A stretch of DNA of 6,478 nt, taken from positions 1-6,478 of the forward strand of contig JADFRO010000179.1 in NCBI GenBank assembly GCA_022561255.1, read 5' to 3'. Shown piece by piece: positions 1-5,617 of this stretch (its first letter is position 1; the number at the start of each line of letters is the position of its first letter). The position numbers and the translations under genes were made by a program. The notes under the pieces were generated by a model. The model was not told the DNA's origin. It ran no database searches and saw only the letters and a list, made by a program, of their open reading frames with translations. The stretch is from Planctomycetota bacterium. GTDB taxonomy: Bacteria; Planctomycetota; Phycisphaerae; UBA1845.

Positions 1-500
1 CTTGCCCATAACTTCAGACGCTCATTCGCTGTGTTTAGTTTTTCGTTGACGATCGCCATCTCAGCGTTGGTACGGTGAACATCTCGCGTCCGACGCTGTA
101 AAGCACGCTGCAACTCGATGATTCGGGCACCCGCACGCACCCGGGCGAGTAGCTCTTTCTTCTTGAACGGCTTGGTGAGAAAGTCGTCGGCGCCGGCGTC
201 GAAAGCCTCGACGATCCGGTCTTCCGACGTCTGATGCGCCGAGACGATGATCACGAAGACCGTGGGGATGCCGTCATGGTTTCGAATCGCTCGACAAAGC
301 TCCAACCCGTCCATTTCGGGCATCAGCCAGTCCGCGATGACGACCGAAGGTGTCGTGGAGAGAAGAAGCGGTATCGCTTCCGCGCCCGAGCTCGCGCAGA
401 TTGTTTCGTACCCATCGGCCGTCAAGTGCTTTTGCAACAGCAGGCGCACAACGGGATCGTCGTCAACGACAAGAACGCGTTGCGGTTTGCTTACCGACAT
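1..500 (-). CDS. Response regulator, receiver domain plus coiled coil; C-terminal output domain lies beyond the window
   Basis: This is a phosphorelay receiver protein; about 166 residues are visible. It starts at ATG 500-498 and reads off the left edge. The receiver (REC) domain covers about residues 8-122. It shows the acidic DDD cluster (13-15), the phospho-acceptor Asp57 in 'IADWLMPEMDG', Ser87 in the switch position, and Lys110 in 'TKPF'. Next comes a charged helix (about 125-165, 'LQRALQRRTRDVHRTNAEM') that looks like a signalling coiled coil ending in 'NERLKLWA'. In related proteins this linker commonly leads into a GGDEF diguanylate cyclase, but no GGDEF residue is visible, so that is inference. 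Its ATG shares one base with the stop of the upstream HDOD gene (TAATG), which implies translational coupling and a shared pathway. The REC call is very secure; the output is unknown. Confidence 0.93.
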   Translation of the reverse strand, partial: MSVSKPQRVLVVDDDPVVRLLLQKHLTADGYETICASSGAEAIPLLLSTTPSVVIADWLMPEMDGLELCRAIRNHDGIPTVFVIIVSAHQTSEDRIVEAFDAGADDFLTKPFKKKELLARVRAGARIIELQRALQRRTRDVHRTNAEMAIVNEKLNTANERLKLWA

Positions 501-1474
501 TATGCTCTCGTCCGTGTCGTCGTCGGCGCCGCGGAAGCGTCTGCGCAGTGCTGCGCATCGTATCGCTGCTGAGCCTGTACCTGAAGCGCCGCAAGCGGTG
601 GAACGTGGCGCGTCTGAACGGCTAGGATGTCCCCGGCTTGTTGCCATTCCTCGCTGATCGCATCGAAGACTTCTGCGTAGTCTCCGGGCGCGATACCGAA
701 CTGACCGGCCTCAAGTAGTACGTCGGACAGCGCTTCCCGCTCGACGGATGGCCGCGTAAGGATCCGTGCCACGGATTCCGAAAAACCGAGAATCCTCGCG
801 AAAAGATGTTCTCGCGAGTCAGGAGCGATGTCTCCGTCACTCGGCGACGACTGAAAACGAATGGCTGAGCAGAAGATTTTAGGTATCAGCCACTCCTCCA
901 TCATCTCCGACGACAGCTCGTTGTGGTCGATACCGAAGAACGTACGTTCGAGACTCCGAAGTCGCGCCGGCGGCTGGTCCTTCGTCGTCGTAATCGCCTG
1001 TTCGTACCGAACCGGGTCCGCGCAGGCAAACGCGAGGCGTCCGATCTGTGAAAGCAATCCGCAGGTGAACGCCTCGTCGGGAACGAAGCCCTTGACGTGT
1101 TTCGAAATATGTCGGGCGACGACGGCGCGAGCGATTGCGTCCGACCAGAACAGTTCGTAATTGAATCCCTTACACCGACCGCAGCGGTTGTCCTGAAGAA
1201 GCGAAAGCCCCAGCGCCAAGCTTGTGACCGTTCGCACGCCGAGCATTGCGACCGCGTGGGATGTGGACACGACCTGCCGGGACATGCCGGCAAGCGGCGA
1301 GTTTACCGTCTTCAACACTCGTGCTGCGATCGCCGGATCCAATTCGACGACCGCGGAAATCTGCTCGATCGTAGTATTCTCGTCCTCCGCGAGCTTGTGA
1401 ATACGCAGCGCAACGCCGCTTGGGGAGGGGAGTTCTCCGGAAGCTTTGATCCGTTCATAGGCTGTCTTGGACAT
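500..1474 (-). CDS. HDOD-domain signal transduction protein
   Basis: Predicted cytoplasmic signalling protein of 324 residues. The HDOD domain fills about residues 12-210: 'LPSPSGVALRIHKLAEDE', then 'ELDPAIAARVLKTVNSPLAG', then 'AVAMLGVRTVTSLALGLSL', which are hallmark segments of the family. HDOD is an HD-like fold that lacks the phosphohydrolase metal ligands and generally acts as a regulatory or scaffold module in bacterial signalling. The C-terminal 110 residues ('EALSDVLLEAGQFGIAPGDY') are helical and not assigned to a domain. I chose ATG 1474 because the HDOD similarity starts just after it and GGTGAGAG lies a few bases upstream. The frame is also open upstream to 1933, but that stretch looks non-coding. 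The gene overlaps the downstream response regulator by one base, so the two probably form a two-gene operon. Its precise role is not deducible. Confidence 0.9.
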   Translation of the reverse strand: MSKTAYERIKASGELPSPSGVALRIHKLAEDENTTIEQISAVVELDPAIAARVLKTVNSPLAGMSRQVVSTSHAVAMLGVRTVTSLALGLSLLQDNRCGRCKGFNYELFWSDAIARAVVARHISKHVKGFVPDEAFTCGLLSQIGRLAFACADPVRYEQAITTTKDQPPARLRSLERTFFGIDHNELSSEMMEEWLIPKIFCSAIRFQSSPSDGDIAPDSREHLFARILGFSESVARILTRPSVEREALSDVLLEAGQFGIAPGDYAEVFDAISEEWQQAGDILAVQTRHVPPLAALQVQAQQRYDAQHCADASAAPTTTRTRA

Positions 1475-1892
1475 CGAACTCTCACCCGTAGTGGCTGGAC
1501 TGTTTACGGTCCGGCGAGTGCGCGCGTCCTGCGACGCAAAGTCGGTTCGCCGAGGCGCCAACACGCGATGCCCGGACGCAGCTGCATCCACCGGCGTTGC
1601 AGTCGCCCGAGTACAGAACTCACACCACTCCATCGAGTCATCGTCGTGTTCGTTCCTCGGACTGAGACAATCGGCCGCAAATCCGGCCGGCTGCGTGCAC
1701 GTCCTATAGAGTCCACAACCGGCGGACCCAGACGTGTCCGGTCGCGTAGTCCGATCACGCAAGTTGTACGTCCGAGCGTTATTTCTATCCTCACTTCTTG
1801 TCGCCGTGAGCGGTTGCGGCCGTCGCCTGGGCGCGGTAGAAGCCCGGTGACAATTACCCCGCAGTCGTTCTTCGCGCGGATGGAGCCTTGGA
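1475..1892. other. Divergent intergenic region, 418 bases
   Basis: This lies between the start codons of two divergent operons, so it should hold promoters for both. I found no convincing -35/-10 pair and no RNA gene. The minus-strand frame of the HDOD gene stays open across it and would add about 150 Arg/Thr-rich residues, including the scattered cysteines of 'AGCGLYRTCTQPAG' and 'MEWCEFCTRA'. That composition and the absence of a recognisable domain argue against translation, though a small Cys-containing protein starting at the ATG near 1634 cannot be excluded. The last bases before 1893 hold GGAG (1882-1885), which serves the plus-strand gene. Confidence 0.6.
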
Positions 1893-2618
1893 ATGCACGA
1901 AACAGCACAGGATACTGACCGCATCGCCGCCACGATGCGGCGATCGATTCAAACGCTCGTCGACCTCTCGCGCGAGGCCATGGGCGACAACCTGCTAGCC
2001 TTGACGGCCTTCGGTTCGGTTGTGGCTACCTTCTTTGATCGGGAGCGGCACACGGCTCGTAACGTATTGGTGCTCAAACGCGTCGAACTGAGCGGCCTTC
2101 GCCGGTTAGCGGAGAACGGCGAAAAGCTAGGCAAAGAGAGCATCGCCGCCCCGCTGATCATGACGCCGGCCTACATCGCGTCGTCGCTGGACACCTTTCC
2201 GCTTGAACTACTCGAGATACAGCAGCACCACGCCGTAGTGCTGGGAGACGATCACTTCGAAAATCTGACGTTTGAGGAAACGCACATCCGTCTCCAGTGC
2301 GAACGGGAACTCAAGCGCATTTTGATCGCGTTACGCCAGGGATTGCTCGCCGCTGCGGGTCACGTGAAGCGTATCGAACGCGTCGAGCGCGACGTGGCCG
2401 AAGGGCTTGTGCGGACCATCCGAGGGATGCTCTGGCTCAAAGGGCAAAAGCGGTTCAAACCCGCCGACGAGATCGTCGGCGAGGCGGAATCAACGATCGG
2501 CCGAAGTTTGAAGGGGCTGCGAGCCGCGCTGGACGAGAACGAGGTGCTCGCCTGGCCTGAATTCGAAACGCTTTACCACGACGTCGAAGCTCTCGGAGAG
2601 ATCGTGAATGCCTGGTAG
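1893..2618 (+). CDS. Nucleotidyltransferase-like protein with degraded active site, first gene of TPM-LemA operon
   Basis: 241-residue soluble protein. Residues 36-62 ('LALTAFGSVVATFFDRERHT', then 'RNVLVLKRV') resemble the Gly-Ser loop and following strand of Pol-beta/MNT-type nucleotidyltransferases, where the family motif is GS-x(n)-D-x-D/N. Here the Gly-Ser pair is at 41-42, but the first metal-binding Asp is not evident and the 'SDxN' position reads 'ARNV', so catalysis is doubtful. The rest is mostly helical and charged: 'ELLEIQQHHAVVLGDD' (105-120) and a helical C-terminal half with 'GLVRTIRGMLWLKGQK'. The start ATG has GGAG seven bases upstream. It overlaps the next gene by 11 bases, so it is translationally coupled to the TPM and LemA genes and probably works with them at the envelope. 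Fold assignment is tentative; function unknown. Confidence 0.75.
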   Translation: MHETAQDTDRIAATMRRSIQTLVDLSREAMGDNLLALTAFGSVVATFFDRERHTARNVLVLKRVELSGLRRLAENGEKLGKESIAAPLIMTPAYIASSLDTFPLELLEIQQHHAVVLGDDHFENLTFEETHIRLQCERELKRILIALRQGLLAAAGHVKRIERVERDVAEGLVRTIRGMLWLKGQKRFKPADEIVGEAESTIGRSLKGLRAALDENEVLAWPEFETLYHDVEALGEIVNAW

Positions 2619-3414
2619 ACGCGCCGACCTGCTGATCGTCTTTGCCCTGCTCGTTGCCACTTCCTCCGAGGTGGCGGGCGAGGTCACCGTCAAAGACACC
2701 GGGCGATTCGTCATCGACGCCGCCGGCATCATCGACGATGTTGCCCAGCGCCGGCTCGAAGGCTGGCTTAGGGAACTCGAGCAGAAAACCACAGCCCAGG
2801 TGAAGGTTCTTACGGTGCCGACGACCGAAGGCGAAGATGTCTTCGGCTTCGCTCAACGCCACGCAGGTTTGTGGAAGTTGGGTCGCAAGGGAAAGGACAA
2901 CGGCGCCTTGATCGTCGTCGCACTCAAAGAGCGGAAAGTACGAATTCAGACGGGTTACGGGCTCGAATCAGCCTTGCCCGATTCCTGGTGCGGATCGCTC
3001 TCGCGGAATGTGTTCGCCAGGAGTTTCAAGCGCGGTGAGTTCTCCAAGGGCATTTACGCCGGCACCGTGGCCATCGCGAATAAGGTCGCGGACGCGGCGA
3101 ATGTCAAACTGGCGGGAATCCCGGATTATCGGTTCAAAGGTCGGCGCGGGCGTGGGGTTACTCGGCTTTGCGGGGCGGGCATCATGCCGTTTGTCATGCT
3201 GATGCTGATTTTCTCGTCCGCCTCCCGTCGAAACCGCCATCGCGGTCGCTGGGGCGGCGGCCTGTGGCGGGGTATGCTGTTGGGGAGCATTCTGGGCGGC
3301 GCGATGCGCGGCGGAAGATCGCATTGGGGCGGAGGAGGTTTCGGCGGCGGATTCGGTGGATCGTTCGGCGGCGGCGGTGGTTTCGGCGGAGGTGGCGGTG
3401 GTGCGAGCTGGTAA
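2608..3414 (+). CDS. TPM-domain (YgcG-like) secreted/membrane protein with Gly-rich C-terminus
   Basis: 268 residues. A cleavable-looking signal peptide covers residues 1-24 ('LLIVFALLVATSSEVAG'). The TPM domain follows at about 30-160: 'FVIDAAGIIDD', 'RRLEGWLRELEQKTTAQVKV', 'KDNGALIVVALKERKVRIQT', 'GYGLESALPD', and 'NVFARSFKRGEFSKGIY'. After it come a hydrophobic segment (191-205, 'GIMPFVMLMLIFSSA'), a basic stretch, and a low-complexity tail (from about 236) of Gly with Phe/Ser/Trp. This order (signal, TPM, TM, Gly-rich tail) is the usual YgcG architecture, so the bulk of the TPM domain should face the periplasm. TPM proteins have been linked to photosystem repair phosphatase activity in plants and to envelope roles in bacteria; the bacterial function is not settled. 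GGAGAG lies seven bases before the ATG. The LemA gene begins inside its last codons, and TPM-LemA pairing is common. Confidence 0.92.
   Translation: MPGRRADLLIVFALLVATSSEVAGEVTVKDTGRFVIDAAGIIDDVAQRRLEGWLRELEQKTTAQVKVLTVPTTEGEDVFGFAQRHAGLWKLGRKGKDNGALIVVALKERKVRIQTGYGLESALPDSWCGSLSRNVFARSFKRGEFSKGIYAGTVAIANKVADAANVKLAGIPDYRFKGRRGRGVTRLCGAGIMPFVMLMLIFSSASRRNRHRGRWGGGLWRGMLLGSILGGAMRGGRSHWGGGGFGGGFGGSFGGGGGFGGGGGGASW
3388..3392 (+). promoter_or_regulatory. Shine-Dalgarno GGAGG for the long form of LemA
   Basis: GGAGG lies inside the Gly-rich end of the TPM gene. It sits 5 bases before GTG 3398 and 8 bases before GTG 3401, both in the LemA frame ahead of the zinc-ribbon cysteines. It supports initiation upstream of the zinc ribbon. 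Gly codons of this repeat generate GGAGG-like runs readily, so the match alone is weak evidence. Confidence 0.5.
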
Positions 3415-4099
3415 GGATTGCCCCAAGTGCGGGAAAGAGATTCGACGAAGCGCCAAGTTCTGCCCGTCGTGTGGGACGACGATAGCGCGCTCACGAGGAA
3501 CGAAAATGAGCCTAGCGAAAGTCTTCGGTATCGTTTTGTTGCTTCTGGTAGGTAGCGCCGTGTTGGTCGGCGGCTGCTTTTACAGCGGTTACAACAAGGC
3601 CGTCGCGTTGGATGAATCGGTTCAGGGTGCGTGGGCGCAGGTTGACAATCAGATGCAGCGCCGGTTCGAGTTGATCCCCAATCTGGTCTCGACGGTTAAG
3701 GGGTTTGCATCTCAGGAGAAAGACGTCTTCCTCGGTGTAGCCGAGGCGCGTAAGGCATATTTTTCAGCCGGATCGGTCGGCGAAAAAGCCGCCGCCGCCG
3801 GCGGGTTTGAACGCGCGCTGTCGCGGCTGCTCGTACTCCGAGAAACCTATCCCGAGCTCAAGTCGAACCAGGGTTTTCTCAAGCTGCAGGATTCGCTTGA
3901 AGGGACGGAGAACCGCTTGGCCGTGGAGCGTAAGAGATTCAACGACGCCGTCAAAGAGCTCAACGTCTTTACGCGAAGACTTCTGGGCCGCATCTACGCG
4001 AGCATGGCTAATGTTGAGAAGGCCGAGTACTTCGAGATATCACAAGAGGCAAAGACAGCCCCGAAAGTTGATTTTTCCAAACCCAGCGGCGAAGGTTAA
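3401..4099 (+). CDS. lemA: LemA family protein with N-terminal zinc ribbon
   Basis: 232 residues from GTG 3401. Residues 7-25 form a four-Cys zinc ribbon: 'CPKCGKEIRRSAKFCPSCG' (Cys 7, 10, 21, 24). A basic stretch and one hydrophobic segment follow (about 38-61, 'FGIVLLLLVGSAVLVGG'). The LemA domain then runs to near the end: 'AWAQVDNQMQRRFELIPNLV' (about 76-95), 'TVKGFASQEKDVF', 'ALSRLLVLRETYPELKSNQ', 'LQDSLEGTENRLAVER', and 'APKVDF' near the C-terminus. LemA proteins are helical membrane-anchored envelope proteins of uncertain function, often encoded beside TPM proteins. By the positive-inside rule the ribbon would be cytoplasmic and the LemA domain periplasmic. A second start, ATG 3506, has AGGA (3496-3499) six bases upstream and gives the usual 197-residue LemA, with 'LVGGC' at its Cys24 as a marginal lipobox. 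Because the ribbon is clearly conserved, I favour the long form, perhaps with both starts used. Confidence 0.88.
   Translation: MRAGKDCPKCGKEIRRSAKFCPSCGTTIARSRGTKMSLAKVFGIVLLLLVGSAVLVGGCFYSGYNKAVALDESVQGAWAQVDNQMQRRFELIPNLVSTVKGFASQEKDVFLGVAEARKAYFSAGSVGEKAAAAGGFERALSRLLVLRETYPELKSNQGFLKLQDSLEGTENRLAVERKRFNDAVKELNVFTRRLLGRIYASMANVEKAEYFEISQEAKTAPKVDFSKPSGEG
3496..3499 (+). promoter_or_regulatory. Internal Shine-Dalgarno AGGA for a short LemA form
   Basis: AGGA within 'cacgaggaacgaaaATG' stands six bases ahead of ATG 3506, immediately before the hydrophobic segment of LemA. Initiation here would yield LemA without the zinc ribbon. It competes with the GTG starts at 3398/3401. Confidence 0.5.
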
Positions 4100-4148
4100 G
4101 GTAGCCAGCGGCCGAGCTTAACCCACTTCACGCTCATCTGTTCCGAGC

Positions 4149-4166
4149 CGCGGGCTTCAGCCCGCG
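4149..4166. repeat. Perfect GC palindrome CGCGGGC-TTCA-GCCCGCG between convergent genes
   Basis: A 7-bp perfect stem with a four-base TTCA loop lies 50 bases after the LemA stop and 48 bases from the end of the convergent selenoprotein gene. No T-run follows on either strand, so it is not a canonical intrinsic terminator, but it could stop or protect transcripts from both sides. Hairpins of this GCGGGCTTCAGCCCGC type look like dispersed REP-like elements; no second copy is seen in this window. Confidence 0.65.
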
Positions 4167-4213
4167 CGATGGTTCAACGCTCGATATCGCTCGAACGTGG
4201 TCGCACGCTCAGT

Positions 4214-4771
4214 CTACGAGTTCTCCGCTTCCAACATTTCCGGTTCCAGGTCCACGCCCAGCCCGTCCGCGATGCGGTTGATGTAGTTGAAGTACGCGAT
4301 CACTTGCGTCGCGTCGCTGATCGCTCGGTCGTCCAGGCCGGTGTTGCGAAGGCGATCGAGGTCTTCGGGTGTGATGGAGGCCGGTTCGCGCGTCATCTTC
4401 ATCGCGTGATCGCACAATGCGCGATCGACCGGCGTCAGCTCAGCCGATGTGTAGTCCGCCTGAATCCGCTCAACCCAACCATCGTCGTCGACCTCAGCCC
4501 GGAGGTCCGCGCCGTGCGCGAGCGTTCAGTAATGACACCCGTTCGCCCGCGATACGACCACCGCCAACATCTCACGCTGCGACCGGGTAAGCGTAGATTG
4601 GCCGTGCATGATCGCGGCGTAGAGGTCCATGGACGACTTCAACACGGGGGCGTTGTTGCTCTGAACGCGCAAAATGTTGAAGACACGACCGGCCCGCTTG
4701 ATCGCGGCGTCGTAGATTCGGGCGAGCAGTCCCCGGGCGTCATCCTCGCTAACGACTTTGATCCACGCCAT
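4214..4771 (-). CDS. AhpD-like peroxidase-related selenoprotein with in-frame UGA (CxxU)
   Basis: 185 residues when UGA (4528-4526) is read as selenocysteine. The N-terminal part starts 'MAWIKVVSEDDARGLLARIY' and includes 'RVFNILRVQ' (29-37), 'SMDLYAAIMHG' (47-57) and 'REMLAVVVSRANGCHY' (66-81). Sec82 is followed by 'TLAHGADLRAEVDDDGWV', 'VDRALCDHAMKMTREPASIT' (115-134) and 'QVIAYFNYINRIADGLGVDL' (156-175). Together these are the complete peroxidase-related, AhpD-like family sequence. Relatives have CxxC followed by AHG; here Cys79 and Sec82 form the redox pair. In AhpD the second Cys of CxxC is the peroxidatic one, so Sec sits at the reactive position. The two halves are in the same frame with no other stop, and a SECIS-like hairpin follows the UGA. 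The start is the usual family start, with a weak GGGGG-type ribosome site. It probably reduces organic hydroperoxides in the cytoplasm; the reductant is unknown. Read conventionally, it would appear as an 81-residue truncated protein plus a 67-residue fragment. Confidence 0.9.
4490..4507 (-). promoter_or_regulatory. Bacterial SECIS-like hairpin
   Basis: On the mRNA strand, 18 bases after UGA, GACCTC pairs perfectly with GAGGTC across the six-base loop CGGGCT. A 2x2 mismatch below it leads to a further short C/G pairing. Bacterial SECIS elements are stem-loops inside the coding region starting shortly after the UGA, with a small apical loop holding a G in its first two positions; SelB binds them to deliver Sec-tRNA. 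Position, stem, loop size and G at loop position 2 all agree. The stem also encodes Asp-Leu...Glu-Val of the protein, so both constraints act on the same bases. Confidence 0.8.
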
Positions 4772-4792
4772 GGCAACCCCCGGTGGAGACAA

Positions 4793-4838
4793 CAATAGCA
4801 AGCGACCGCTATTGCTCGAATCGAGATTTTTCGGTCGC
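4793..4838 (-). promoter_or_regulatory. Two mutually exclusive hairpins in the selenoprotein leader
   Basis: Stem A pairs GCGACCG (4802-4808) with CGGTCGC (4832-4838) and encloses a small CTCG/CGAG hairpin (4815-4825). Stem B pairs CAATAGC (4793-4799) with GCTATTG (4808-4814) around an 8-base loop. Because B crosses A, they cannot form together except as a pseudoknot. In mRNA order A comes first, and B ends 21 bases before ATG 4771. This could be an attenuator-like switch, or the end of the upstream L,D-transpeptidase transcript; no clear U-run follows A, and only TTGTT follows B. The pairing is seen in the sequence; the regulatory role is inference. Confidence 0.4.
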
Positions 4839-4947
4839 CCGTTTCTTAACCTTTTAGCGCCGTACGTCGTGGACGGCGACCCGGGCAGCGCGGGAACCAC
4901 CAACAAGGAGGCCGCGTTACCACCGCCCGTCAGGCGCCAATGGTGAT

Positions 4948-5487
4948 CTATTCGACGACCGTTACCGTCGAGTGCTTGGTCACGAGATAGGTGTAAAGGG
5001 CTTCGACGTCCTCGTTGAACATTCGGATGCAGCCCATCGATACACTTTGGCCGATGCTTTCCGGATCGTTCGTGCCGTGAATGCCGTACCGGTGTTGACC
5101 GGCCGCTTCTCCCGAAACGCCGATCAAAGCGATCCACCGTTCACCGAGTGGATTCCGGGGGTCATCAGCTGCTACGATGTCACCGCCGCGCGGCGGATAA
5201 TAGGTCGGATTTTTGAGCTTGGTTCCCACGCGCCACTCGCCGGTCGGTGTGCTGCTGTCTTGCCCCAGTCCGACGCGAAAGTGTTGTACGAACGTCTGAT
5301 CCAGGTAGACGTCCAACGAGAAGTCCTTCTTGCGGACAATCGCTCTAAACGGACCGCGGATGACCTTGATCGTCCGTCCCGCACGGATCAGGTTCACGTC
5401 ACGAATCCCGTTGATGTCAGCGAGCAGCTCGGCGGATATCTTGTTTTTGGTCGCGATCTTCGCCAGACTATCGCCCGTTTTGATCAC
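4948..5487 (-). CDS. LysM - L,D-transpeptidase (YkuD), N-terminus lost
   Basis: Cell-wall L,D-transpeptidase that would form 3-3 peptidoglycan cross-links or attach proteins. From GTG 5487 it has 179 residues. A LysM domain covers about 1-43: 'VIKTGDSLAKIATKNKI', then 'INGIRDVNLIRAGRTIKVI'. The YkuD domain covers about 48-178, with 'STPTGEWRVGTK', His137 in 'YGIHGTNDPESIG' and the catalytic motif 'SVSMGCIRM' with Cys153 and Arg155, so the active site is intact. The start is doubtful: GTG cuts into the first LysM strand, and the frame stays open to a TAG at 5553-5551 with plausible coding sequence ('FDNDPFVERYVIKTGDSL') but no ATG, GTG or TTG. No signal peptide or membrane anchor is present, although the enzyme must be exported. 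The 5' end appears replaced by the panB fragment at about 5520. It lies upstream of the selenoprotein gene on the same strand, 176 bases apart. Confidence 0.88.
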   Translation of the reverse strand: MIKTGDSLAKIATKNKISAELLADINGIRDVNLIRAGRTIKVIRGPFRAIVRKKDFSLDVYLDQTFVQHFRVGLGQDSSTPTGEWRVGTKLKNPTYYPPRGGDIVAADDPRNPLGERWIALIGVSGEAAGQHRYGIHGTNDPESIGQSVSMGCIRMFNEDVEALYTYLVTKHSTVTVVE

Positions 5488-5518
5488 GTACCGTTCGACG
5501 AACGGATCGTTGTCGAAA

Positions 5519-5617
5519 ATGCGCGGCGAAAAGATACCGATGGTTACCGCCTATGACTACACATCGGCGGACCGGGCGGGCATTCCATTGGTGCTGGCCG
5601 GCGATAGCCTGGGGTAA
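5519..5617 (+). pseudogene. panB: panB fragment (ketopantoate hydroxymethyltransferase N-terminus)
   Basis: The 32 codons encode 'MRGEKIPMVTAYDYTSADRA' followed by 'GIPLVLAGDSLG' and TAA. This matches the N-terminal part of PanB, where '(R)GEKI.M.TAYDY..A' leads to 'GDSLG', the start of the active-site region. Full PanB proteins are about 260-280 residues, so nearly 90 % is missing. Compared with the usual spacing, about three residues are also missing between 'TSA' and 'DRAG'. PanB condenses 2-oxoisovalerate with methylenetetrahydrofolate in pantothenate synthesis; this piece cannot do that. It sits directly against the truncated start of the opposite-strand L,D-transpeptidase gene. I read it as a rearrangement remnant. 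Confidence 0.75.

Noticed and set aside
1475..1933. N-terminal extension of the HDOD protein to 477 residues
   Set aside because: The extension is low-complexity Arg/Thr-rich with no domain; ATG 1474 has a ribosome-binding sequence and directly precedes the HDOD similarity. The extension would also overlap the start of the divergent gene.
3300..3413. Tandem DNA repeat of GGCGGAGGT-like units
   Set aside because: This is the coding sequence of the Gly-rich tail normal for TPM/YgcG proteins, not an independent repeat element.
4214..4771. Reading the AhpD-like locus as a frameshifted or nonsense-mutated pseudogene
   Set aside because: Both halves are in exactly the same frame, the only interruption is UGA at a family redox Cys position, family motifs continue after it, and a SECIS-like hairpin is correctly placed.
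4169..4798. Long plus-strand open frame of about 209 codons opposite the selenoprotein gene
   Set aside because: It is rich in Arg and Val with no recognisable domain, and is the complementary shadow of a well-supported minus-strand gene.
4526..5137. 203-residue minus-strand frame extending upstream of the AhpD-like start
   Set aside because: The upstream part overlaps the end of the L,D-transpeptidase in another frame and has no similarity; the family start 'MAWIKVV' fits ATG 4771.
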